This document shows, one piece after another, positions 6,931-13,318 of a stretch of 24,735 bases of DNA. The stretch comes from JANLYQ01 sp031365725 (GTDB lineage: Bacteria > Actinomycetota > Actinomycetes > JACCUZ01). Within the stretch, counting starts at the first letter, position 1. The number at the start of each line of letters is the position of its first letter. The stretch covers positions 1 to 24,735 of the forward strand of contig JANLYQ010000032.1 in NCBI GenBank assembly GCA_031365725.1, in the 5' to 3' direction. Under the pieces are notes generated by a model. It was not told the origin of the DNA. It searched no databases and saw nothing but the letters and a program-made list of their open reading frames with translations. The position numbers and the translations under genes were made by a program.

Positions 6931-7620
6931 TCACAGGCGTGCTTTGGCCAGGGCGCCGGCGAGGGAGGTCTTCCAGGCGGCGCTGGTGAACGACGCCCCG
7001 GTCGCGCCCGCGATGTTGGCTGACTTCGCGGCCAGCGTCTGTGCCTTCAGGATCGGGATGGCCATCTCGGAGTACGGCTGGGACGACCCGGTGGGGTAGG
7101 TGGCTGCCCACACGTCGACCAGCGTGCCGTTGACGACCCGGATGCTCACCTGCAGCGGGCCGTACTTCGACTGGGCGACCGGTCCGAGAAAGTCAACCGG
7201 GCCAGCCGGCTTGGTCGGAGCCGGCTTGGGCTTCGGCGTGGTGGGTGACGGCTTGGGCGTCGGTCTTGCGGTCGTCGGCTTGGTCGTCGGCTTGGTCGTC
7301 GGCTTGCTGGACGTCGGCTTGGCGGTCGTCGGCTTGCTGGACGTCGGCGTGGGGGTCGGCCGTTTGGTGGTCGGCTTCGGCTTCGTCGTGGGCTTCTCGG
7401 TCGGCGTCCGGCTGGCCGCCTTGGGGGTGTGTGCGGCGCTCTGCGTGGTCGCTTGTCCGGTCGACCCGGCGCCTGCCGTCGCGCCGGCCGGGGCCGGAGC
7501 GGCAAGACCGTCGATACCACCCGGGGCACCCGCGAGGGCCGGTGCGGCCTGGCCCGAGTAGGACAGCACCGACACGAGACCGACCGCGGTTCCGGCCGTG
7601 ACGAGCAGGGCGCGCTTCAC
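6931..7620 (-). CDS. Exported FMN-binding-domain protein with Pro/Thr/Lys linker
   Basis: 229 residues. A Sec-type signal segment (M-K-R-A-L-L-V-T-A-G-T-A-V-G-L) is followed by an Ala/Gly-rich stretch and a low-complexity P-T-T-K/T-S-S-K-P tract (about 65-139). The compact C-terminal FMN-binding domain (about 143-229) is of NqrC/RnfG type, with Q-V-S-I-R-V-V-N-G-T-L-V-D-V, S-E-M-A-I-P-I-L, and T-G-A-S-F-T-S near 207-213. The last motif is the flavinylation site, where ApbE would attach FMN through Ser210 or the nearby Thr. The linker suggests a domain held away from the membrane in the wall. The GTG at 7620 has GAGGAG 6 bases upstream. The gene lies 33 bases after the reductase and 56 bases before apbE. 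The likely role is an extracytoplasmic one-domain electron carrier; the partner acceptor is unknown. Confidence 0.88.
   Translation of the reverse strand: MKRALLVTAGTAVGLVSVLSYSGQAAPALAGAPGGIDGLAAPAPAGATAGAGSTGQATTQSAAHTPKAASRTPTEKPTTKPKPTTKRPTPTPTSSKPTTAKPTSSKPTTKPTTKPTTARPTPKPSPTTPKPKPAPTKPAGPVDFLGPVAQSKYGPLQVSIRVVNGTLVDVWAATYPTGSSQPYSEMAIPILKAQTLAAKSANIAGATGASFTSAAWKTSLAGALAKARL
7204..7428 (-). repeat. Low-complexity repeat encoding a Pro/Thr/Lys/Ser linker
   Basis: Imperfect short repeats such as GTCGGCTTGG and GTCGGCTTGC recur on the plus strand, encoding P-T-T-K and S-S-K-P units on the minus strand. The tract is in frame within the FMN-binding protein. Length variation by slippage is plausible but cannot be shown from one sequence. 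Confidence 0.75.
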
Positions 7621-7653
7621 AGGTGACTCCTCGATCGGTGGGTCGACACGGGC

Positions 7654-9198
7654 TCAGAACTCGAAGGACTCATGGTGGATCCGGCGTTCGGCGACCCCCG
7701 CCGCGCGAGCGGCGACGACGAGGTCGGACATGAAGCCGGCGGGACCGCAGACATAGACGTCGTGGTCCGCCAGGTCCGGGACGAGCGAGGTGAGTAGCTC
7801 GGCGGTCAGGACGGGTCGCTCCGGCAGGTTCTCGAGGTAGTGCACGGTCCAGCCGTTGCGGTGCACCAGCTCGTCGATCTCCGCGCGCAGCGGAGCGACG
7901 GTCGCGTCGGGGACCCGGTAGACGACGGTGACCTCGGTGGTGGACGGGAGGTCCTCGAGCAGCGCGCGTACCGGTGTGATGCCGATCCCGGCGGCGAAGG
8001 CGGTCACCCGCTCACCGTGCCGAGCCGCTGCGGTGAAGGCGCCGTAGGGCCCTTCGGCCCAGACCCGGGTGCCTGGCCGCAGCCGGGCCAGCCGACTGGA
8101 CTGGTCGCCGAGATCCTTGACGGTGATCCGCAGCCACGACGGGTTGGGAGCCGCTGACAGCGAGTAGGGATGCGCCTGCCACCACCATTCGGAGGTCAGG
8201 AACCGCCAGCAGAAGAACTGGCCGCCCCGGGCACGGAGCAGGTCGAGGTGGTGCCCGGAGAGATAGATCGAGACGACGCCGGGTGACTCCTCCACGACGT
8301 TCTCGACCCGGAGGTGGTGCCGCAGCGACATCGCGATCGGCCGACCGAAACGGCTGTACAGGATCAGGACGGCGACCCCGACGTAGAGCCCGGTCCAGAA
8401 CCAGCGTTGCAGCGGGTGCGCGACGAACATCGGGCCCAAGGCCAGCTGGTGGCCGAACGACAGCGCGACCGCGAGGTAGAAGTAGAGGTGTGCCACCCAC
8501 CAGGTCTCGTAGCGCATCCGGCTGCGAAGGAACCTGGCCGACATGACGCCCATCGCGATCATCAGCACGAACGCCGTGGCCGCCGGCAGCGCCCAGGCCG
8601 AGGTGGTGACGATGGTCCACAGCTTGCCGAGGAAGGACGTGCTCGTCGCCTGCGCGTAGCCCAAGGTGGTCAGCCCCACGTGTGCGGCGATGAGCACGAG
8701 CGAGTACGGCGCGACCCGGCGGTGCAGCGACAGCAGGCGGTCGTGGCCGACCTCCCGCTCGATCCACGGCACGCGTGTGGTCAGCACCAGAAGGGCAAGA
8801 CAGAGGTACGTGCCGGCCAACGCGCTGACGGTGCCGGCTGCCAGAGCGAGCCCGCCGGGCAACCTGAGACCGGCGGCGACCGCAGCCACCCCGATGCCGG
8901 TGCTGGCCCCGAGGCCGAGTCCGGCCAGCGCGACCGCGAGGTCGCCCCGCCAGGAACTGCGGCCGTGCGCGCGGAGTCCGTGCCTGACAGCGGGCCGTGC
9001 AGGCGCGCGTCGCCGTCCTGGCAGCGCGCGGGCGTCGGCGATGAACGCCGGCTCCACCTCGGCCGGTCGGCGAGCGGGTGGGCCGGTTGCCGGCCTCGTC
9101 GCCGTCCGCGTCGAGGACAGCGGGACACGTAGGTGCATGGCCTCGTCGACGGTCCGGTCGGCCACGTCCGGCGGACCTGCCGGGCTCGGCGTGTTCAC
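7654..9198 (-). CDS. Ferric-reductase-like transmembrane protein with FAD/NAD(P)H-binding module
   Basis: 514-residue flavocytochrome-like protein expected to move electrons from cytosolic NAD(P)H across the membrane. The first 80 residues are Arg/Pro-rich and probably cytosolic. Six membrane segments span about 85-283 (ferric reductase-like domain), with two His pairs placed to bind two b haems: H159/H173 and H237/H250. The cytosolic half has a flavin-binding barrel (G-G-Q-F-F-C-W-R-F at 325-333, H-P-Y-S-L-S at 343-348) and an NAD(P)-binding domain (A-G-I-G-I-T-P-V at 403-410, Y-V-C-G-P-A-G-F-M at 482-490), ending in the family-typical S-F-E-F. The usual R-x-Y-S is H-P-Y-S here. The chosen start, GTG at 9198, overlaps the stop of the FN3 gene as GTGA; ATG at residue 21 is the alternative. 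Flanking FMN-binding proteins and ApbE indicate it reduces flavinylated exported proteins. Confidence 0.92.
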   Translation of the reverse strand: MNTPSPAGPPDVADRTVDEAMHLRVPLSSTRTATRPATGPPARRPAEVEPAFIADARALPGRRRAPARPAVRHGLRAHGRSSWRGDLAVALAGLGLGASTGIGVAAVAAGLRLPGGLALAAGTVSALAGTYLCLALLVLTTRVPWIEREVGHDRLLSLHRRVAPYSLVLIAAHVGLTTLGYAQATSTSFLGKLWTIVTTSAWALPAATAFVLMIAMGVMSARFLRSRMRYETWWVAHLYFYLAVALSFGHQLALGPMFVAHPLQRWFWTGLYVGVAVLILYSRFGRPIAMSLRHHLRVENVVEESPGVVSIYLSGHHLDLLRARGGQFFCWRFLTSEWWWQAHPYSLSAAPNPSWLRITVKDLGDQSSRLARLRPGTRVWAEGPYGAFTAAARHGERVTAFAAGIGITPVRALLEDLPSTTEVTVVYRVPDATVAPLRAEIDELVHRNGWTVHYLENLPERPVLTAELLTSLVPDLADHDVYVCGPAGFMSDLVVAARAAGVAERRIHHESFEF

Positions 9199-11765
9199 AG
9201 CCCCGCCTGGGTCAGGGCCGACTGCAACGAGGTCTTGTACGCCGGCCAGGTCAGGGATGCTCCGGAGACCTTGGCGATGGCGGCAGAGCTGGCGGCGATC
9301 GCTTCGGTGTCGTAGCGAGGGAGGGCGCCCGCGTTGATCGACCTGGTTTCGCTGCCGTCGTTGGTGAGCAGCGTCCCGGTGGCGCTGGTGATGCGGCTGT
9401 TGGTGATGACGATGACGACATGCAAGGTGCCGTGGCCCTGGGCGATCGCGGCCGTGGCGCCCGTGAACGTGCCGTTGACCTGCGCGGCGGCGGGGGTGGC
9501 CGTCACTGTGCCCGACGCGGCGCCCTGGGTGGTCGCATTGACCGCGGTCACGAAGTAGGTGTACGTCGCGCCGTTGGTCAGGGCCGTGTCGGTCCACCCG
9601 GTTCCGGTGGGCGACGCGATCTGGACCCCGTTGCGATAGACGCGGTACGCCGTCGCGTTGGCGACCGCGGACCACGACAGCGTCACCTGGGTGTCGCCCG
9701 CGGTGGCGGTCACACCGGTCGGTGCCGCGGGGGCCGGCGCGACCGGGTAGCCGATCACCGAGGCCGAGGCGGCCGAGGGACTGGTCGCGTTCACCGCGAC
9801 CACCGTGTAGGAGTACGCCGAGCCGTTGGTGAGACCGAGGTCGGTGTAGCTGGTCGTGGTCGGTGAACCGAGGAGGCCGCCACTGCGGTAGACCCGGTAG
9901 GACGTGGCGTTCGCCGACGCGGTCCACGACAGCACGACCCGGGCGTCACCGGGAGTGGCCGTGACCCCGGTGGGGACTGTCGGAGCCGGTACGTCGGGGG
10001 TGACCTGCACGGTGGCCGAGGCCGCCGACTCGACACCAGCGGTGAGCGCGGTGACTCGGTAGGCGTACGTGGTGGCGTTGGTGAGGCCGGTGTCGGTGAA
10101 GGTCGTCGTCGCCACGGTTCCGACGGAGGTGCCGTCGCGGTAGACGACGTACGACGTGGCTCCGCTCACCGCGCTCCAGCTGAGGGCGACCGTCGTGTTG
10201 CCCGGGGTCCCGCTGAGACCGGTGGGTGCACCGACGACCGCCGCGGCGGGCGTCGCGGTGACGGTGGCGGAGGAAGGCGAAGTCGAGCTCGGGCCCACGG
10301 CGACCACGTAGTAGGTGTGGGCGATCCCGTTGACGAGGCCGGTGTCGGTCCAGGAGGTGCTGACCCGGTTGGTCGCCTGCGACCCGTCGCGGAAGACCCG
10401 GTAGGACGTGGCACCGGGGACTGCGGACCACGACAGCGTGACCCTGGCGTCCCCGGGCGTTGTCGTGAGGCCGGTCGGGATTGCTAGCGGTGGCGCAGCG
10501 GGCTGCGCGCTCACAGGGGTGGACAGCGCAGACGCGGGCGAGTTGTCGCGGAAGGCCACCACGGCGTAGCTGTAGCTGGCGCCGTTGGTCAACGCGGCAT
10601 CGACGTAAGCCGTCGTGGTGGGGCTGGCGACCTTGGTGCCGTTGCGGTAGACGCCGTAGGACGTGGCGCCGGGCGACGCAGCCCAGGTCAAGGTCACCAG
10701 CCGGTCGCCCGCGGCGGCCACCAGGGCGGTCGGCGCAGCGGGCGCCGTGGCGACCGGGATGCACACGATCGGGGCGGAGGGCGGGGACGCGAGACTGCCG
10801 ACGAGGGCCTGCACGGTCCAGGCGTACGTCGTCCCGTCGAGCAAACCGGTCGCCGTCCAGGAGGTGCCCGTGGTCGTGGCGACCGCGACCCCGTCGCGGG
10901 CGATGCGATAGCTGGTGGCAAGGGCCGAGGAAGTCCAGGACAACGTGACCTGGCCGTCGCCGGGGGTCGCCGTGAGCACAGGCACTCCCGGCAGCGCCGG
11001 TGCGGGGGTCGCGTCCACGATGTCGGACAGCGGCGACCAGCCAGCGGCGTTGATGGCGCGGATCGTGTAGGAGTACGGCGTGCCGTTGGCCAGCCCGGTG
11101 TCCGCGAACGACGACGCGGGTCCGCTGCCGACCTGGGCTCCGTCGCGGAAGATCCGATAGCTGGTCGCGCCGGGCACCGCTGGCCAGGTGACGGAGACCT
11201 GGGTGTCAGCGGGAGCGGCGGTCAGACCCGTGGGTCGAGCAGGCAGGGCGACGTACGGCGCCCGCACGAAGTGGTGCGTCTGCACCGCTCTCGCCACCTC
11301 GGCCCGGACGGTCGCCAGGTGGCGCCGGGCGACGAGCACGGCGGCAACCGCCCGGCGCTCGACCCTGGTGGCCTTGGCCACATCCGCAGGGACGGCCAGG
11401 CCGGGGCCCGACCCGAGCGTCACGGCTCCCAGCGCCTCTTTGGCGACCCGCGCGGCCCGCCGAGCGGCGGCCGCGTGGGCGACGGCACGGCGATAGCGCA
11501 TCCGGGCCGCGACCACCCGCGGGTCGGCCTCGACCTGCGCGGCGACGTCTGCGGCAGCCTGCGCGGCCGACTGACCCCAGTCGTTGTCGACGTTGTCGCT
11601 GGGCTCCGTCTGGGCGATCGCCACCGGCGACAACACCAGCGACGTTGCTCCGGCGCTGCTCAGCACCGCACTCAACCCGGCGAGGGTCGAGATCACCCGC
11701 CTGGCATCGCTCGCGCCTGCCCTGCGTCGGAATGTGTGGCCGGTCCCCGTGACCTGACCGGTCAC
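9195..11765 (-). CDS. Exported seven-FN3-domain protein with C-terminal FMN-binding domain
   Basis: 856 residues. An Arg-rich n-region and hydrophobic segment end near A-I-A (about 51). An N-terminal Ala/Arg-rich helical region follows (about 52-170), starting with an N-D-W-G-Q-S-A-A-Q motif shared with the upstream gene. Seven fibronectin type III domains (about 177-257, 258-342, 343-427, 428-511, 512-594, 595-679, 680-760) each show P-x-G-V/L-x-A-x-P-G-D, V-T-L-S-W, A-T-S-Y-R-V-Y-R-D-G and T-N-G-x-x-Y-x-Y landmarks. The C-terminal FMN-binding domain (763-856) carries V-S-G-A-S-L-T-W (833-840) as candidate flavinylation site. The FN3 array would act as a rigid spacer placing a flavin far from the membrane. 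The GTG at 11765 overlaps the upstream stop as GTGA, with AAGGAG immediately adjacent, so the exact start is uncertain; GTG at 11696 is an alternative. The gene is GTGA-coupled to the reductase. I know of no characterised protein with this architecture. Confidence 0.9.
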   Translation of the reverse strand: MTGQVTGTGHTFRRRAGASDARRVISTLAGLSAVLSSAGATSLVLSPVAIAQTEPSDNVDNDWGQSAAQAAADVAAQVEADPRVVAARMRYRRAVAHAAAARRAARVAKEALGAVTLGSGPGLAVPADVAKATRVERRAVAAVLVARRHLATVRAEVARAVQTHHFVRAPYVALPARPTGLTAAPADTQVSVTWPAVPGATSYRIFRDGAQVGSGPASSFADTGLANGTPYSYTIRAINAAGWSPLSDIVDATPAPALPGVPVLTATPGDGQVTLSWTSSALATSYRIARDGVAVATTTGTSWTATGLLDGTTYAWTVQALVGSLASPPSAPIVCIPVATAPAAPTALVAAAGDRLVTLTWAASPGATSYGVYRNGTKVASPTTTAYVDAALTNGASYSYAVVAFRDNSPASALSTPVSAQPAAPPLAIPTGLTTTPGDARVTLSWSAVPGATSYRVFRDGSQATNRVSTSWTDTGLVNGIAHTYYVVAVGPSSTSPSSATVTATPAAAVVGAPTGLSGTPGNTTVALSWSAVSGATSYVVYRDGTSVGTVATTTFTDTGLTNATTYAYRVTALTAGVESAASATVQVTPDVPAPTVPTGVTATPGDARVVLSWTASANATSYRVYRSGGLLGSPTTTSYTDLGLTNGSAYSYTVVAVNATSPSAASASVIGYPVAPAPAAPTGVTATAGDTQVTLSWSAVANATAYRVYRNGVQIASPTGTGWTDTALTNGATYTYFVTAVNATTQGAASGTVTATPAAAQVNGTFTGATAAIAQGHGTLHVVIVITNSRITSATGTLLTNDGSETRSINAGALPRYDTEAIAASSAAIAKVSGASLTWPAYKTSLQSALTQAGL
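9486..11237 (-). repeat. Seven tandem FN3-coding units of about 250 bp
   Basis: In-frame tandem duplication encoding residues about 177-760. Unit length is 81-85 codons. Landmarks recur once per unit, for example plus-strand gtaggacgtgg variants encoding T-S-Y-R and gttggtca/gttggtgag variants encoding T-N-G. Units are diverged at the protein level, so this is an old array rather than a recent amplification. Confidence 0.88.
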
Positions 11766-12451
11766 TCCTTGAAGCCAGCAGCCGCAAGGGCCGCCGTCAG
11801 GGACTTGACGAAGGCTTCTGACGTCAGCGAGGCGCCCGAGACGGACGCAACGGTCGCCGTGTCGTGAGCCGCCATCGCCCGCGTCGTGAGCTGGGGCAGG
11901 GCCATCGCGTTGTACTCACCCGAGGTGCCGGTGGAGACGTACACCGGGACGCTGAGGTCGCTGACGTGACCGCCGTACACCGTGATGCTGACCTGGATCG
12001 GCTCGAGGCCGAGGCTGGGGATGAAGTACTGCGAGACGGGGCCGAGGTAGGTGCCGTCCACCGGCGTGTAGTGCGCGGAGCGGACTGTCATGGTGGCGAC
12101 CGCGGTCGCCTTGGCGAGGGCCACCTTCGCCTTGGTCTCGGCCGTCTTGGCCTTCGTCGCCTTCAGGTGCGCGGCGGGGAGTCCCTTGTGGCTCTTCTTC
12201 GCCGCCGCCTCGAGCTTTGCGGCTCGCAGGCGGGCGGCATCGGCCGCGACGACTCTGGCCTTCGCTGTCACGACGGCGGGCAGTGCGGCGACCTGCGCGG
12301 CGACCTCACTGGTGACCTGCGCGGGCGACTGGCCGTAGTCGTTGTTGACCGGGTCAGTCGCCGCGTGCGCCGAGGCGGGGGCGAGCAGCGAGCCGAGGGC
12401 CGCAGCGCAGCCGGTGACGGCGAGGATCGACCGGCGACGGGTGGAGAACAT
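11762..12451 (-). CDS. Exported FMN-binding-domain protein, first gene of the flavin operon
   Basis: 229 residues. The signal peptide M-F-S-T-R-R-R-S-I-L-A-V-T-G ends near A-H-A (30); the R-R-R-S-I-L stretch is compatible with Tat export but not diagnostic. A short conserved-looking module N-D-Y-G-Q-S-P-A-Q with V-A-A-Q-V (about 37-54) recurs in the FN3 protein. An Ala/Lys-rich, probably coiled region follows (60-125). The FMN-binding domain (about 135-225) has P-I-Q-V-S-I-T-V-Y-G-G-H-V-S-D-L, N-A-M-A-L-P-Q-L and V-S-G-A-S-L-T-S (204-211), the flavinylation motif. ATG at 12451 was chosen because GGAGG sits 5 bases upstream; the frame is open to 12490. The stop overlaps the FN3 gene start as GTGA, indicating coupled translation. 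It is likely an extracytoplasmic flavin electron carrier serviced by ApbE. Confidence 0.88.
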   Translation of the reverse strand: MFSTRRRSILAVTGCAAALGSLLAPASAHAATDPVNNDYGQSPAQVTSEVAAQVAALPAVVTAKARVVAADAARLRAAKLEAAAKKSHKGLPAAHLKATKAKTAETKAKVALAKATAVATMTVRSAHYTPVDGTYLGPVSQYFIPSLGLEPIQVSITVYGGHVSDLSVPVYVSTGTSGEYNAMALPQLTTRAMAAHDTATVASVSGASLTSEAFVKSLTAALAAAGFKE

Positions 12452-12676
12452 GCGGGCCTCCGAGGGCGGGAGTGGCGGGGTCACTCGCACGGCCTCGGTC
12501 GTCCGGGGGAGTCGACCTGGCCGGGAGTGCTACCGGCACGTCTTCGGCCTGCTCCCACCGGCCCTTGACGGTCGCGCTTGGCGCACTCCCCCGGTTGGCC
12601 GATCCCAGCGCACGAGATATGACCACATAGAGGGCGACTCTTGACCCCGTGGCCCCATCAACTCACGGGTCGCCGG
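12452..12676. promoter_or_regulatory. Intergenic leader of the flavin operon
   Basis: 225 bases between the unknown protein's stop and the first flavin gene, and the only space large enough for that operon's promoter. The least GC-rich part is around 12617-12645 (cgagatatgaccacataga), where a -10 could lie, leaving a leader of roughly 150 bases. I found no clean -35/-10 pair, recognisable riboswitch or strong terminator. Confidence 0.35.
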
Positions 12677-13237
12677 TCAGCCCTGCGCCTCCGGACCTTG
12701 GACTCGCACCTGCTCGACGCCGTCCATCGCGGTGCGCAGGTCGGCAAGCCAGGGCTCGACGTTGCGACCGACCAGGCGCACCGACCAGGCCAGCGCGTCT
12801 GACCGAGACCGGGCGACGCCGGCGGCCACCAGGGTGTCGAGCACCTGGCGCTCCGGCTGCCGGAGCCGGGTCATCACCGGCACCGCGAGGTGGGTGAAGA
12901 GGATCCGGCTCCCGTCGACCTCGACGCCCCACGCCACCTTCCGGCCGAACTTGTGCTCGGCCTCTCGGGCGATGGCGATGCGGGCGTCCCGGGTCGACTC
13001 CCGGTGGCTTCGGGCGCGGCCCTCAGCGGCGGCGGCCTTCTCGGCCGGTCCGGCGTCGGGCGCGGTCTGGGGTGCCGGGAGGGTGCCGAGGACCGTGATC
13101 TCCTCGCGGTCGACGAGGACCTCGGGGGCGCCGTCGTACCACTCCTGGGGAAGGCGGCCGGTGAACCACCCGCGGATCGCCGCGAGGGTCTCGTTGGTCG
13201 TACTGGTGGTCGGGTCTGCGTACTCATCTCTGCTCAT
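12677..13237 (-). CDS. Conserved-looking protein of unknown function
   Basis: 186 residues, cytosolic, with no signal peptide or membrane span. The N-terminal third contains I-R-G-W-F-T-G-R-L-P-Q-E-W-Y-D-G-A-P-E-V and D-R-E-E-I-T-V-L-G-T-L. The charged middle (R-S-H-R-E-S-T-R-D-A-R-I-A-I-A-R-E-A-E-H-K-F-G-R-K) is probably helical. The C-terminal part has M-T-R-L-R-Q-P-E-R-Q-V-L-D-T-L-V and V-A-R-S-R-S-D-A-L-A-W-S-V-R-L-V, which resembles the helical half of small DNA-binding or ribbon-helix-helix-like proteins; this is only a resemblance. Codon use matches its neighbours. The ATG at 13237 has no clear ribosome-binding site but sits shortly after a TAATCA element, so a leaderless transcript is possible. 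It is divergent from the phosphotransferase gene. I do not recognise a named family. Confidence 0.7.
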   Translation of the reverse strand: MSRDEYADPTTSTTNETLAAIRGWFTGRLPQEWYDGAPEVLVDREEITVLGTLPAPQTAPDAGPAEKAAAAEGRARSHRESTRDARIAIAREAEHKFGRKVAWGVEVDGSRILFTHLAVPVMTRLRQPERQVLDTLVAAGVARSRSDALAWSVRLVGRNVEPWLADLRTAMDGVEQVRVQGPEAQG

Positions 13238-13318
13238 GCGTTGATGATTACACCGTTACAACCAACTGGCCAGGGCGTTCGCCGTGAGCGGATCGCCCGG
13301 TTGTGGTCCAGTGGTTCG
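13238..13318. promoter_or_regulatory. Divergent promoter region, unknown gene/phosphotransferase
   Basis: 81-base gap between divergent starts. The left 25 bases are locally A/T-rich and contain ttacaccgttac (13249-13260); read on the minus strand this is GTAACGGTGTAA followed by TCATC, a possible -10 region 7-10 bases from the ATG at 13237. No Shine-Dalgarno sequence is evident on either side. Exact elements are uncertain. Confidence 0.35.

Noticed and set aside
6875..7111. Upstream extension of apbE to 7111
   Set aside because: It would overlap the FMN-binding domain of the preceding gene, lacks homology-like sequence, and the GTG at 6874 has a good ribosome-binding site.
9199..9927. Upstream extension of the reductase frame to 9927
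   Set aside because: It would lie entirely within the FN3/FMN-binding gene in another frame; the GTGA overlap at 9198 gives a natural start and the extension has shadow-like composition.
9486..11237. Regular ~250-bp repeats as a possible non-coding or CRISPR-like array
   Set aside because: They are in-frame FN3 codons within one gene; unit length is far too long for CRISPR and no spacers exist.
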